Below, piece after piece: positions 42,432 to 51,832 of a stretch of DNA of 64,000 nt (positions are counted from its first letter, which is position 1; every line of letters begins with the position of its first letter). Made by a program: the position numbers and the translations under genes. The notes below the pieces were generated by a model. The model searched no databases and was not told the DNA's origin. It was given only the letters and a program-made list of their open reading frames with translations. This DNA is from Anaerococcus sp. mt242 (GTDB lineage Bacteria > Bacillota > Clostridia > Tissierellales > Peptoniphilaceae), in contig NZ_JAEUYX010000001.1 in assembly GCF_016798225.1 (NCBI RefSeq), positions 151,892 through 215,891 on the forward strand, read 5' to 3'.

Positions 42432-43508
42432 ATGAGCGAAGTTTTACAATTAAGGAACATAGATAAATTTTATGATGAAAAACAAATACTAAAATCTATT
42501 GATTTAGATGTAGAAAGAGGCGAGTTTTTAACTCTAATTGGTCCATCAGGTTGTGGGAAAACAACTACTTTAAGAATTATCGGGGGATTTGAAAAACCGG
42601 ATAGCGGAGAAGTAATTTTTGAGGGCAAGGATATATCAAAAATACCTCCAAATGAAAGAAATATAAATACAGTTTTTCAAAACTATGCACTTTTTCCTCA
42701 CCTAAATGTTTTTGACAATGTTGCCTTTGGACTAAGAATAAAAAAAACAAATGAAAGTGAAATCAAAAAAAAGGTAGAAAAAGCTTTAGACTTAGTAGAT
42801 CTTGCAAATTATGGCAATAGGGATATTTCAAGATTATCTGGTGGCCAAAAACAAAGGGTTGCCATTGCTCGCGCCTTAGTTAATGAGCCAGAAATAATTT
42901 TATTTGATGAGCCGTTAGGAGCCCTTGACTTAAAGCTTAGAAAAAGAATGCAAATAGAGCTAAAAAATATTCAAAAAGAAGTAGGAATTACCTTTATTTA
43001 CGTAACCCACGATCAAGAAGAAGCATTGTCTATGTCAGATAAGATTGCAGTTATGAATAAGGGAGTTATAGAACAATTTGGAACTCCTCAATACATTTAC
43101 GAAGAACCAGTTAATGCATTTGTAGCAAATTTCTTGGGAGATTCAAATATTTTTCGAGGCAAAATGGTCGACCGTTCCAAGGTAAATTTTCTAGGTCATG
43201 ATTATCCTTGCGTTGATAAGGTAAAGCCTGGCAAAAATGTTAGCGTTATGCTTCGTCCAGAATATTTGTATCTAGCGGAAGATGCTAATTTAAAAGGAGT
43301 TGTTCAAAACTCAATGTTTAAAGGAACCTATTATGACATTCGTGTATGTGGAGATAATTTTGGGATAAATGTTCATCATCCAGAGGATGTTGCAATTGGC
43401 ACAAATGTATGTGTTGCAATTGATCCTGATGCCATCCATGTAATGGAAGAAAGATCAAGCACAGATGAAAGCGTATCAGCTTATGAGCCTGGAGGAAATC
43501 TTATATGA
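42432..43508 (+). CDS. potA: Spermidine/putrescine ABC transporter ATPase PotA
   Basis: A 358-aa ATPase with a nucleotide-binding domain (1 to about 240) and a C-terminal TOBE regulatory domain (about 275-345). Walker A GPSGCGKTT, Q-loop FQNYALFPHL, signature [10 protein letters not shown], Walker B IILFDEPLGALD, and THDQEEA switch. Its stop overlaps the potB start by 4 bases. Confidence 0.95.
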   Translation: MSEVLQLRNIDKFYDEKQILKSIDLDVERGEFLTLIGPSGCGKTTTLRIIGGFEKPDSGEVIFEGKDISKIPPNERNINTVFQNYALFPHLNVFDNVAFGLRIKKTNESEIKKKVEKALDLVDLANYGNRDISRLSGGQKQRVAIARALVNEPEIILFDEPLGALDLKLRKRMQIELKNIQKEVGITFIYVTHDQEEALSMSDKIAVMNKGVIEQFGTPQYIYEEPVNAFVANFLGDSNIFRGKMVDRSKVNFLGHDYPCVDKVKPGKNVSVMLRPEYLYLAEDANLKGVVQNSMFKGTYYDIRVCGDNFGINVHHPEDVAIGTNVCVAIDPDAIHVMEERSSTDESVSAYEPGGNLI

Positions 43509-44329
43509 AAAAATATCTAAATATTTACCTAGTTTGGGCTGGAGTTTTTATAATTTTACCCCTGGTTTTGATTCTTCTTTACTCATTTAATGGGTCTGAA
43601 TCCATAGCCTTTGATAATTTTTCCTTTAGTCTAAGAAACTACGCTAGATTTTTTGAACCTAGGTATTTAAAAATGCTTGGAATTACTCTACTAATATCTT
43701 TTTTAGCAACTCTTGGTTGTTTACTTATCGGTTATCCAGTTGCCTACATTATTTCAAGAATGGATGAGGCAGTAGCATCATCGTTAATTTTTGTTTTTAT
43801 AATGCCAATGTGGATAAATCTTTTACTAAGAACCTATGGATGGATTACTCTTTTAGGTAGAAATGGTGTTTTAAATAGGTTTTTGGCGTCATTGGGGGCC
43901 GAGCCATTAGGCATAATGTACACACCAAGTGCTGTAATCCTAGGTATGATTTATGAATTTTTGCCATTTATGGTTATACAAATATATAATGCTCTAAAAA
44001 AAGTTGATAAAAACCTAATAGATGCTGCCCTAGATCTCGGGGCTGATATGAAAACTGTATTTAGAAAAGTAATATTTCCATTATCATTGCCCGGAGTTTA
44101 TACTGGAATAATAATGGTATTTATCCCAGCGATCTCTACCTTTGTTGTTTCTAACCTATTAGGTGGTCAAAAAGTATATATGATAGGAAACTTAATTGAT
44201 CAACAATTTACCTTTACTGGTGATTGGGGATTTGGTTCGGCAACTGCAATTATACTAATGCTGATATTATTTTTAGCCCTATTTATTCAAAGAAGATTTG
44301 GTCGTGATTTGGAAGGGGATATTGTATGA
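43505..44329 (+). CDS. potB: Spermidine/putrescine ABC transporter permease PotB
   Basis: A 274-aa inner permease with six hydrophobic segments and the EAA docking loop DAALDLGADMKTVFRKVIFP. It pairs with PotC to form the channel. It overlaps potA and potC by 4 bases on either side, so the operon is translationally coupled. Confidence 0.94.
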   Translation: MKKYLNIYLVWAGVFIILPLVLILLYSFNGSESIAFDNFSFSLRNYARFFEPRYLKMLGITLLISFLATLGCLLIGYPVAYIISRMDEAVASSLIFVFIMPMWINLLLRTYGWITLLGRNGVLNRFLASLGAEPLGIMYTPSAVILGMIYEFLPFMVIQIYNALKKVDKNLIDAALDLGADMKTVFRKVIFPLSLPGVYTGIIMVFIPAISTFVVSNLLGGQKVYMIGNLIDQQFTFTGDWGFGSATAIILMLILFLALFIQRRFGRDLEGDIV

Positions 44330-45120
44330 GAAAATTTTTAGAACGCCTTTATACAATAATTGTATTTTTGTTTTTGTACGCTCCAATTGTGGTGATGATA
44401 GTTTTTTCATTTAATGATAGCAAACTTCGTGGACGCTGGGTTGGCTTTACAACTGATTGGTATAAAGAACTTTTTTCAAATCCTGAAATTATTTCTGCAG
44501 TAAAAACGACTTTGATAGTGGCAGTAGTAGCTACAATTGTTGCAACTATTATTGGCACACTATCAGCAATAGGTATTTCTGAACTAAGAGGTAGAAAGAA
44601 AAATGCGATTCTAAATATGAACTATCTACCAGTCTTAAATCCAGATATCATCACAGCAATATCTCTGATGGGTCTTTATGGATTTTTAAAATTAAATCTT
44701 GGGTATATCACTTTGATATTATCTCATGTGATGTTTTGCATTCCCTATGTAGTTTTGACAGTCTTACCAGCGGTAGAGTCTATGGATAAAAATATAATAG
44801 AAGCAGCCCTAGACTTAGGAGCTACTCCTTCATATGCAGTAAGAAAAGTTTTGATACCAAATATCAAAAATGGTATTTTTGCAGGTGCTCTTATTTCTTT
44901 TACACTTTCTTTAGATGATTTTGCTATATCATATTTTACATCTGGAAATGGAGTATCAAACCTATCAATGACTATATATGCAATGGCTCGTAGAGGTATA
45001 AATCCATCTATAAATGCCCTATCTGCAATCATTTTTGTTGTTGTATTTATATTCTTATTAATTCAAAATAGAAAAGTAATCTTTGGCAAGGAAGAAAATC
45101 CAACAACTTTTATGCATTAA
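44326..45120 (+). CDS. potC: Spermidine/putrescine ABC transporter permease PotC
   Basis: A 264-aa permease with six hydrophobic segments and the EAA loop EAALDLGATPSYAVRKVLIP. SLDDFAISYFTSGNG near residue 195 is typical of PotC. It ends the operon; no strong terminator follows, and the rplM promoter begins 4 bases later. Confidence 0.94.
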   Translation: MRKFLERLYTIIVFLFLYAPIVVMIVFSFNDSKLRGRWVGFTTDWYKELFSNPEIISAVKTTLIVAVVATIVATIIGTLSAIGISELRGRKKNAILNMNYLPVLNPDIITAISLMGLYGFLKLNLGYITLILSHVMFCIPYVVLTVLPAVESMDKNIIEAALDLGATPSYAVRKVLIPNIKNGIFAGALISFTLSLDDFAISYFTSGNGVSNLSMTIYAMARRGINPSINALSAIIFVVVFIFLLIQNRKVIFGKEENPTTFMH

Positions 45121-45123
45121 ATC

Positions 45124-45152
45124 TTGACAAGGTCATGAATTTATAGTAATAT
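45124..45152 (+). promoter_or_regulatory. Promoter of rplM-rpsI
   Basis: TTGACA (45124-45129), 17-base spacer, TAATAT (45147-45152). Confidence 0.8.
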
Positions 45153-45159
45153 ATAGCAG

Positions 45160-45300
45160 TCGACTATGAAGTTTCTTTTATGAAACTTTTCGATCAAATC
45201 GCGTTTCCTGTAAGCGATTTTAAAAATAAATGTCAGGACGAGTACAGCCGCCACCTATCAGCTGCGGTGTCTAAATATGATAGGCGAAAATTTTTATAGG
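45160..45300 (+). promoter_or_regulatory. Structured 5' leader of rplM-rpsI, candidate L13 autoregulatory leader
   Basis: The 5' untranslated region holds three clear hairpins: AAGTTTC/GAAACTT (about 45170-45189), AAATCGC/GCGATTT (about 45196-45220) and CCTATCA/TGATAGG (about 45254-45285, enclosing the GCTGCGG segment). Known L13 leaders occupy this position in Firmicutes and are bound by the encoded protein. I could not check the consensus. Confidence 0.6.
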
Positions 45301-45310
45301 AGGAATATTG

Positions 45311-45751
45311 ATGAAATATCAAAAAACTTACACTCCAAGTGCAAACGACATCGAAAGAAAATGGTATGTTGTTGATGCAGAAGGAGCTGTATTAGGACGT
45401 CTTGCTACACAAGTAGCAGCAATTTTAAGAGGTAAACACAAAGCTACATTTACTCCAAATATGGATATGGGAGATTATGTAATTGTTGTTAATGCTGATA
45501 AAGTTAGACTTACAGGTAACAAAGAAAACCAAAAAGAATACAAAAGATATTCAGGTTATACAGGTGGTTTAAAAATCACATCTTACAAAGATATGATGAA
45601 TAAACACCCAGAAAGAATCGTTGAACATGCAGTTATCGGTATGCTTCCACACAACAAACTAGGTCGCCAAATGGCTAAAAAACTTAGAGTTGTAGCAGGC
45701 CCTGATCACAATCACGAAGCGCAAATGCCTGAAAAATTGGAATTAAAGTAA
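45311..45751 (+). CDS. rplM: Ribosomal protein L13
   Basis: A 146-aa 50S protein. The ATG at 45311 follows AGGAGG by 6 bases; the in-frame TTG one codon earlier is less likely. Signatures: [25 protein letters not shown] and the conserved [10 protein letters not shown]. It is co-transcribed with rpsI, 10 bases downstream. Confidence 0.98.
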   Translation: MKYQKTYTPSANDIERKWYVVDAEGAVLGRLATQVAAILRGKHKATFTPNMDMGDYVIVVNADKVRLTGNKENQKEYKRYSGYTGGLKITSYKDMMNKHPERIVEHAVIGMLPHNKLGRQMAKKLRVVAGPDHNHEAQMPEKLELK

Positions 45752-45761
45752 GGAGACTTAA

Positions 45762-46154
45762 ATGGCAGATACAATTATTCAATCAACAGGACGTAGAAAA
45801 TCCGCTGTTGCCAGAGTTACAATGAGACCAGGTAGCGGAAATATTGTAGTAAATGGTAGAAATATCGAAGAATATTTTGATTTCGAAACTTTAAGAATCG
45901 TTGCAAAAGCACCACTTGCTCTAACAGAAAATGAAAATAGCTTTGATATCAAAGTTAATGTAAACGGTGGTGGATACAACGGACAAGCAGGAGCTATCAG
46001 ACACGCTATTGCTAGAGCCCTTCTTGAAGTAAACCCTGATTACAGACAAGCTCTAAAAAGAGCAGGATTTCTTACACGTGACCCACGTAAAAAAGAAAGA
46101 TATAAACCAGGTCAAAAGAAAGCAAGAAAATCTTCACAATTCTCAAAAAGATAA
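45762..46154 (+). CDS. rpsI: Ribosomal protein S9
   Basis: A 130-aa 30S protein with the N-terminal [12 protein letters not shown], the [19 protein letters not shown] block and the invariant basic C-terminus ending SSQFSKR, which reaches the P-site tRNA. A terminator follows at once. Confidence 0.98.
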   Translation: MADTIIQSTGRRKSAVARVTMRPGSGNIVVNGRNIEEYFDFETLRIVAKAPLALTENENSFDIKVNVNGGGYNGQAGAIRHAIARALLEVNPDYRQALKRAGFLTRDPRKKERYKPGQKKARKSSQFSKR

Positions 46155-46170
46155 TATTACAGAAACTACA

Positions 46171-46197
46171 AGCACATATATCATATGTGCTTTTTTT
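46171..46197 (+). terminator. Intrinsic terminator of rplM-rpsI
   Basis: AGCACATAT (46171-46179) pairs with ATATGTGCT (46183-46191), followed by T7. Confidence 0.92.
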
Positions 46198-46227
46198 ATT
46201 TGAAATTTTAAAGGTATAATCATTTTT

Positions 46228-46878
46228 ATGAATAATATAAACTACAATCTAGAAATGGAAAAAATAATAGATAAAAATAGAAAAGAAGGATTAAAACCTA
46301 AACTTTTAATGCAAGTCTGTTGCGCTCCATGTTCGACAACAGTAATGCATAGGATAAAAGATGATTTTGATATAGATATGTATTTTTATAATCCTATGAT
46401 ATATCCAAGAACAGAATTAGAAAAAAGAAGTGATTATGTTGGTGTCTTGGCCAAAAGAATTGGCATAGATGGCAAAGTTATTGTCCCAGAAAATGATGTA
46501 AGAGACTTTTATGATGTAGCAAAAAAAAGAAAAGACTCAGCTGAAGGCGGAGAAGCTTGTTATGATTGCTACAAGCTAAGGCTAAGAGAAACTGCAAAAT
46601 ATGCCAAAGAGCACGGCTATGATTATTTTTGCACAACACTTTCAATCTCTCCATACAAAAATTCTAAATGGATAAATGAAATAGGCAAGGAATTAGAAGA
46701 TGAATTTGGAGTGAAATATCTATATTCAGATTTTAAAAAACGCAATGGTTACCAAATGTCCATTGAACTATCAAAAAAATATCAATTATATAGGCAGTCA
46801 TATTGTGGATGTGTATTTTCATATAAGGAAATGAAAGAACATAGCGAAAAAATGGCAAAGGAGAACACAGGAGTATAA
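46228..46878 (+). CDS. queH: Epoxyqueuosine reductase QueH
   Basis: A 216-aa iron-sulfur enzyme that performs the last step of queuosine tRNA modification, reducing epoxyqueuosine to queuosine. Conserved Cys blocks are visible: QVCCAPCST near residue 30, CYDCYKLR near 112, and SYCGCVFS near 191. The CTTLSISPYKN motif between them is typical. No other queuosine gene is nearby; QueH replaces the unrelated QueG. The RBS is weak. Confidence 0.92.
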   Translation: MNNINYNLEMEKIIDKNRKEGLKPKLLMQVCCAPCSTTVMHRIKDDFDIDMYFYNPMIYPRTELEKRSDYVGVLAKRIGIDGKVIVPENDVRDFYDVAKKRKDSAEGGEACYDCYKLRLRETAKYAKEHGYDYFCTTLSISPYKNSKWINEIGKELEDEFGVKYLYSDFKKRNGYQMSIELSKKYQLYRQSYCGCVFSYKEMKEHSEKMAKENTGV

Positions 46879-46891
46879 TCCTGTGTTTTTT
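46864..46891 (+). terminator. Intrinsic terminator overlapping the queH stop
   Basis: AACACAGGA (46864-46872) pairs with TCCTGTGTT (46879-46887), then T-run. The stem includes the last queH codons. Confidence 0.9.
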
Positions 46892-46938
46892 TTCTTTAAT
46901 TGGGTATTTCTATAATATAAAAGTTATGAGGCTTTTTT

Positions 46939-47238
46939 ATGAAAAATGTATCTTTAATCAAAAAAATTGAATATGAGGAGGATTTATCAAAAACTTATCC
47001 AGTAACCTTTGTCTTGGATTTTGATTTTGATAGGTCAATGGCAAAAGAAATTTTTAATGAAATTAAAGATCAATCATTACTTGCCCACAATAAAATAAAT
47101 GTGGGCAATAATTCGTTTACAGTCGAGATTCCACTAAAAAGCATAGGCCAGATAACTAAAATCTTACTCAAAAATGACTTGGGTTTTTATGGGGTTTATG
47201 TTTTATATGACAATTTTTTAGAAATGAAAGAGGTATAA
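46939..47238 (+). CDS. Small conserved-looking protein of unknown function
   Basis: A 99-aa soluble protein with no recognised family. It reads as two ferredoxin-like beta-alpha-beta halves: TYPVTFVLDFDF then FNEIKDQS, and NSFTVEIPL then IGQITKILLKNDLGFYGVYVLY. It lies 2 bases before the ferritin gene and is probably in its operon, so an ACT-like or metal-related accessory role is possible. That is speculation. Confidence 0.55.
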   Translation: MKNVSLIKKIEYEEDLSKTYPVTFVLDFDFDRSMAKEIFNEIKDQSLLAHNKINVGNNSFTVEIPLKSIGQITKILLKNDLGFYGVYVLYDNFLEMKEV

Positions 47239-47240
47239 AA

Positions 47241-47750
47241 ATGAGCAATGTATTGGATTTATTAAATGAACAAATGAACTTTGAATATGAGTCAGCTTAT
47301 ATATACAAAGCAATGAGCGCATACACAGATGACCTAGATTTAGATGGTTTTACTACATGGTTAGATATCCAAGTAGATGAAGAAATCATGCATGGAGAAG
47401 GTATGAGAAAATTCCTTCAATCTGTTGGATATAGACCACACTACAAAGCAATTTCTGAACCAAAAAGCGATTACGGTAGTATTTTAGAAGTATTAAAAAC
47501 TGCCCTAGAACATGAAAAAGAAGTAACAAAAAGAATTATTGAAATCTCAGATAAAGCTCGTGAAGAAGATGCACGTGTATTTTCATTTATCCAATGGTAT
47601 ATAGATGAACAAGTAGAAGAAGAAGAGAACTTCACAAAAATGATTACCAGAATGGAAAGAGTAGGGGATGACTGGCACTCAATCTATATGCTTGACCAAG
47701 ATTTAGGCAAAAGACAACCTGCACAAGAGCCAGACATACAAAATATATGA
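47241..47750 (+). CDS. ftnA: Non-heme ferritin
   Basis: A 169-aa four-helix iron-storage subunit that forms a 24-mer shell, oxidises Fe(II) and stores Fe(III). Ferroxidase ligands are visible as E in NFEYESAYIY, EE..H in VDEEIMHGEG, and E/Q on helix 3-4 (LEHEKEV, WYIDEQVEEE). Its last 4 bases overlap the next gene's start. Confidence 0.95.
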   Translation: MSNVLDLLNEQMNFEYESAYIYKAMSAYTDDLDLDGFTTWLDIQVDEEIMHGEGMRKFLQSVGYRPHYKAISEPKSDYGSILEVLKTALEHEKEVTKRIIEISDKAREEDARVFSFIQWYIDEQVEEEENFTKMITRMERVGDDWHSIYMLDQDLGKRQPAQEPDIQNI

Positions 47751-48454
47751 AAATTAGCTTAAAAAATTCATTAGCAAGTTTAGAAGTAAATACAAATGGT
47801 GCATATATAGATAATTTTGAAGTTAAAGATATTCCAATATTTTTTCCGAAAGTAATGGTTAAAATTGGGGATATTCTTAAAATTCGAGGTGGCATGCACG
47901 TTTGTGCTCCTAATTTTGGTGTAGATGATACATTAAACTCCCTTCCATCCCATGGATTTGGAAGGGATTTATTGTGGGAAGTTCTAGAACAAAGAGAAAG
48001 TTTTATAAAGTTAAGCCTAGAGGGTGTAGAATCCTACAAAGATGTTAAATTTACTGTAGTTTATGAGCTAGACGGGCCAAACTTACTTTTAAATCTTATG
48101 ATAGAAAATATTTCGGATGAAGAAAAACTAGTAGCACCCGGCTTTCATCCGTACTTTTATGCTCATGATCATTCAGTAGTAATAAATGATAGAAGCATCG
48201 ATAAAAAAGAATTACCAAATAGCATTTGTGAAGATTCTTCAAATGAAAAATTTAAATTAAATGACAAACAAATTGAAATTATAGGCATAAAAAACATTAA
48301 TAAATATGTCTTCTGGTCTGATTTTAAGGGAGACTATATTTGTATAGAGCCAACATATAATGGCAATGCCTTTGATGATAAAGAAAAAGATATTTATCAT
48401 TTGAAGTCTAATGAAATTTTTGAAATATCTTGCGAAATAAGAGTTAAACTTTAA
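47747..48454 (+). CDS. Aldose 1-epimerase-like (galactose mutarotase fold) protein
   Basis: A 235-aa beta-sandwich sugar-binding protein. The motifs PSHGFGRD (substrate-binding His-Gly-Phe/Arg) and the catalytic-type His in PGFHPYF are present. The sequence is shorter than typical GalM (about 340 aa) and closer to the compact D-hexose-6-phosphate epimerase or LacX group. No sugar-pathway genes adjoin; it is coupled to ferritin only by overlap. Confidence 0.82.
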   Translation: MKISLKNSLASLEVNTNGAYIDNFEVKDIPIFFPKVMVKIGDILKIRGGMHVCAPNFGVDDTLNSLPSHGFGRDLLWEVLEQRESFIKLSLEGVESYKDVKFTVVYELDGPNLLLNLMIENISDEEKLVAPGFHPYFYAHDHSVVINDRSIDKKELPNSICEDSSNEKFKLNDKQIEIIGIKNINKYVFWSDFKGDYICIEPTYNGNAFDDKEKDIYHLKSNEIFEISCEIRVKL

Positions 48455-48570
48455 TATATTTAAAATTTAAATTAAAATATTTAACAATATGTTGAATTTG
48501 TTAAAATTGTGGTATAATATTATTAGAATAAATTAAAAGACATTTATTATATTTCAGAAAGGAAAAGATT

Positions 48571-48849
48571 ATGTTGACTACAATTTTTACATTTGCACTG
48601 GGAGCTTTTATATTTTCCCTAGTGTTTAAAATTATATTTGGTGTTTTAGGTTTAGTACTAAAATTAGTTGGAAAAGCCTTATTATTGCCATTTTTACTTA
48701 TTGGTGGCATACTTTTCCTACCTTTAATTATTTTCGGTTTAGGAATTGGACTTATAGTTCAATTTTTGCCAGTCATCTTAGCTGGTGGAGCAATATATTT
48801 TGTTTATAAAAAATTTATTGATGATTCCGGAAAATATTGGTACAAATAA
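48571..48849 (+). CDS. Small hydrophobic membrane protein
   Basis: A 92-aa protein that is almost wholly hydrophobic, with about three membrane segments and a short polar tail ending GKYWYK. GAAAGG precedes the ATG and TATAAT lies upstream near 48514. No family recognised and no functional context; it stands alone between terminators. Confidence 0.6.
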   Translation: MLTTIFTFALGAFIFSLVFKIIFGVLGLVLKLVGKALLLPFLLIGGILFLPLIIFGLGIGLIVQFLPVILAGGAIYFVYKKFIDDSGKYWYK

Positions 48850-48882
48850 AAAGAGCTGACTTTCATTAGTCAGTTCTTTTTT
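48850..48882. terminator. Bidirectional intrinsic terminator
   Basis: AAGAGCTGACT pairs with AGTCAGTTCTT over a 6-base loop, with A-rich and T-rich flanks, between the small membrane-protein gene and the converging HAD gene. Confidence 0.88.
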
Positions 48883-49702
48883 ATTTGTTATCAAATGCAT
48901 ATTTTTTAATTGCTTCTGCAACTGCGCCTTCTTCGTTGTCCGCATCAGTTACAAAATCTGCTACTTCTTTTACCTGCAAGTGGGCATTTGCTACAGCTAC
49001 ACCGATGCCTGCAGCTTCAATCATTGCTACATCATTATAGTTATCACCGATTACCAAAGTATTTTCCATACCAAATCCATAATATTCGCAAACTTTTTTT
49101 AGGGCGGTTGCCTTATTTACATTTTTTGCATTTATTTCCATATATAAATCAGAAGAATAAGCTATTTCACAACTATAATCAGTTATTTTAGCTACATCTA
49201 CTTCTAATGAATGCAAGAAATCTATGTCATTATTTTTTATCAAGGCTTTTAGTAAAATTTCGTCTTTTAGAAAATCAATATTATCGCCTTGGATCTCCTC
49301 AACCCTGGTCTCGTTTGTATATTCGTTTGACTCTTCGATTGGGTCAAGGTTTATTGCGTATTTACGATCCAGAGTATAGACGAAAAACTGTAAATTGTTT
49401 TTGTATGCGAATTCAAAAACGTTCTTAGCATATTCAAATTCTAGTGGCATTGAGTCTACTATTTCACGGGTATCTGCCTTAAGAGTTATGGCACCGTTAC
49501 AACAAATTATAAATCTGTCTTTGCCAGTAACTCCAGCTTGACTTGGGATTTGCCTTAATTCATATGGTCCACGGCCTGTAGCAAGCATTACTTTTATACC
49601 ATTGTCTTCTGCTTTGGCTATTGCTCTGGTATTTACCTCTGGTACGTTTTTTAAATTGTCTACCAGGGTTTCGTCAATATCAGATGTTATTAATTTTATC
49701 AT
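48881..49702 (-). CDS. Cof-type HAD-superfamily phosphatase
   Basis: A 273-aa cytoplasmic sugar-phosphate-type phosphatase. Motif I is SDIDETL (nucleophile D8, acid D10), motif II LATGRGP, and the C-terminal motif IV GDNYNDVAMIEAAG. The C2B cap lies between. Substrate is not predictable from sequence; these enzymes are usually promiscuous. Read leftward, alone. Confidence 0.92.
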   Translation of the reverse strand: MIKLITSDIDETLVDNLKNVPEVNTRAIAKAEDNGIKVMLATGRGPYELRQIPSQAGVTGKDRFIICCNGAITLKADTREIVDSMPLEFEYAKNVFEFAYKNNLQFFVYTLDRKYAINLDPIEESNEYTNETRVEEIQGDNIDFLKDEILLKALIKNNDIDFLHSLEVDVAKITDYSCEIAYSSDLYMEINAKNVNKATALKKVCEYYGFGMENTLVIGDNYNDVAMIEAAGIGVAVANAHLQVKEVADFVTDADNEEGAVAEAIKKYAFDNK

Positions 49703-49750
49703 ATTTGCTCCTTCTAAATATTATTCCCATTTGAGCAAAATTTATGACAG

Positions 49751-49984
49751 TTATTTATTTTCCCTTAAAAGTTCTATGATATCATCTGATTCGTATAGGT
49801 ATTCGCCATCGTGGTATAGGCATGGAACTTGTCTTTTACCACCATTTTCGATTAGATCACGCATAGCATCACGGTTTTCTTCTATATTTACTACTTCAAT
49901 TTTGATATCATTTTCTTTCATAAAGTTTTCTACTTTTTGGCAATATGGGCAAATTGTTCCTACAAATAATTTATAATCATTCAT
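49751..49984 (-). CDS. Glutaredoxin-like protein
   Basis: A 77-aa thioredoxin-fold protein with the active site CPYC (residues 12-15), the cis-Pro segment RQVPCLYHDG and the binding turn YESDDII. It probably reduces disulfides or acts as a small-molecule thiol carrier. Glutathione is often missing in such anaerobes, so the physiological donor is uncertain. A divergent promoter region separates it from the sortase gene. Confidence 0.88.
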   Translation of the reverse strand: MNDYKLFVGTICPYCQKVENFMKENDIKIEVVNIEENRDAMRDLIENGGKRQVPCLYHDGEYLYESDDIIELLRENK

Positions 49985-50069
49985 TGTTATATCTCCTTAA
50001 AATTTATTTTCATATTATCTTCATTATGGTATATTATACTAATAGTAACTAAATTTTAAAGGTGGTACG

Positions 50070-50858
50070 ATGAAATCTAAAGTAATGAGTGTCGTTAGGT
50101 TTTTCCTAATTCTTATAATCCTTGCTTGTATTGCAATTTTAGGAAAAAGGCTACTAGATTACCGAACAAATTCAAATAATAACAAAGAGCTAGCAAATGT
50201 GGTTAAAGAAGTTGAGACAGAAATGCAGCATGAAAGTGATGAAAATTCTGATCAAAACTCAAGTGCTGACCCATGGGAGCAAAAACACCAACATTATTTA
50301 AAAGTAATGGACGCCCTAGCTAAAAAATACAATAACGAAGATATAGTAGGATTTATAGAAATTCCTGAAGTTGGTATAGCTTATCCTGTTTTACAAGGGT
50401 CGGATAATGATTTTTACCTTCGTCGAGGAATAAATAAAGAATACGACATAGCTGGATCTATATTTATAGATATGAATAATAAACCAGATTTTAATGATGA
50501 TAATACAGTAATTTATGGTCACCACTTGGAAATAAACTCCATGTTTACACCGCTTGACCAATACAGAAAACAAGAATTTGCTGAAAAACATACAACTATC
50601 TATTTAGCAACAAAAACTGAACTTCGCGAATATCAAATATTCTCAGCATATGGTATACCAGCAGATTATGCTTATAGAACTCTTTATTTTACAAATAGAG
50701 ATGACGTTGTTCCTTATTTTAACCAACTAAGAGGCAACTCTGAAGTTAGTCTACCAAATGTTACATTTAAACCTGATGATCAAATCATCACACTTTCAAC
50801 ATGCCAATACGACTATGCTGACCAAAGACTAGCAATTCATGCAGTTAGGGTTAAATAA
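50070..50858 (+). CDS. Second class B sortase
   Basis: A 262-aa sortase with an N-terminal membrane span (about 8-28) and a polar Asn/Glu-rich linker. The catalytic domain has H151 (IYGHHLE), C245 (STCQYD) and R253 (DQRLAIH). GWI-like strand VGFIEIPE and the long helix region fit class B. It is not near any substrate gene, so it may be the general wall-anchoring sortase for the (K/R)TGI-type signals seen on the FIVAR and basal pilin proteins. That is inference. Its stop shares one base with the next start. Confidence 0.88.
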   Translation: MKSKVMSVVRFFLILIILACIAILGKRLLDYRTNSNNNKELANVVKEVETEMQHESDENSDQNSSADPWEQKHQHYLKVMDALAKKYNNEDIVGFIEIPEVGIAYPVLQGSDNDFYLRRGINKEYDIAGSIFIDMNNKPDFNDDNTVIYGHHLEINSMFTPLDQYRKQEFAEKHTTIYLATKTELREYQIFSAYGIPADYAYRTLYFTNRDDVVPYFNQLRGNSEVSLPNVTFKPDDQIITLSTCQYDYADQRLAIHAVRVK

Positions 50859-51760
50859 TGAGATATATCTTTAAAGAAAAAAATCAAATTAATATAAAAG
50901 AAACTAGTGATGGATTAGTTTTAAAACACGAATCATTCAATCCAACTCATATTTTTGAATGTGGACAATGTTTTAATTTTAATATCGAAGAAGATGGTTC
51001 ATACACAGCAGTACACCTGGGAAAAATCATAAATGTCCTAAAAAGAGAAGGTGATGTTTTGATTAGAAATATTTCTCTAGATGACTTTTATGAAATATTT
51101 TATGATTATTTTGATCTAGGTATTGATTATAGCGCAATAAAAAAACAATTATCAGAAAATGAGATTTTAAAAACTGCATCCGACTATGGTTATGGAATTA
51201 GAATTTTAAATCAAGAGATGTTTGAAACAGTAATTTCTTTTATAATTTCTGCAAATAATGGTATCACTAGGATAAAAAATTCTATAAGAATCATTAGTGA
51301 AAGATATGGAGATTATATAGGCGAATATATGGGACGCAAATATTATGGATTTCCAAAACCAGAAGTTTTAGCAAAGGTAGATCCATTAGAGCTTCGCGAA
51401 TTTGCCAGAGTTGGTTTTCGTGATGTAAGAATAGTTGAAGCTAGCAAGTTGGTTGCTGATGGATATTTAGATTTTGATAGCGATCAGACATTATCAACTG
51501 AAGAACTAAAAGAAAAATTAATGGAAATGCCAGGAATTGGTCCAAAAGTAGCAGATTGTATTTTACTTTTCACCTATCATAGGCGTGAAACATTCCCAGT
51601 GGATGTTTGGATAAAACGTGTTATGGAAACACTTTTTATAGGACACGAGGTTCCAAAAAAATTAGTAGATGACTATGCTAGAGAGTATTTTGGTGAACTT
51701 GCTGGATATGCCCAACAATATTTATTTTATTATGGTAGGGAAGAAAAAATCGGAAAATAA
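50858..51760 (+). CDS. ogg: 8-oxoguanine DNA glycosylase-like (OGG1 family)
   Basis: A 300-aa base-excision repair enzyme. The N-terminal OGG_N domain is seen in FNPTHIFECGQCFNF. The HhH-GPD domain follows with the hairpin MPGIGPKVADCILLF, which holds the catalytic Lys, and the catalytic Asp in FPVDVWIKR. Bacterial OGG1-type enzymes are mainly clostridial. The start overlaps the sortase stop (TAATG), an unusual pairing. Confidence 0.93.
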   Translation: MRYIFKEKNQINIKETSDGLVLKHESFNPTHIFECGQCFNFNIEEDGSYTAVHLGKIINVLKREGDVLIRNISLDDFYEIFYDYFDLGIDYSAIKKQLSENEILKTASDYGYGIRILNQEMFETVISFIISANNGITRIKNSIRIISERYGDYIGEYMGRKYYGFPKPEVLAKVDPLELREFARVGFRDVRIVEASKLVADGYLDFDSDQTLSTEELKEKLMEMPGIGPKVADCILLFTYHRRETFPVDVWIKRVMETLFIGHEVPKKLVDDYAREYFGELAGYAQQYLFYYGREEKIGK

Positions 51761-51832
51761 CCTTAAGTAAAGCTTAGGGTTATTTTTTTGGAAAAATTTA
51801 AAGCCGTATAATATATTTAAGGAGATTTACAT

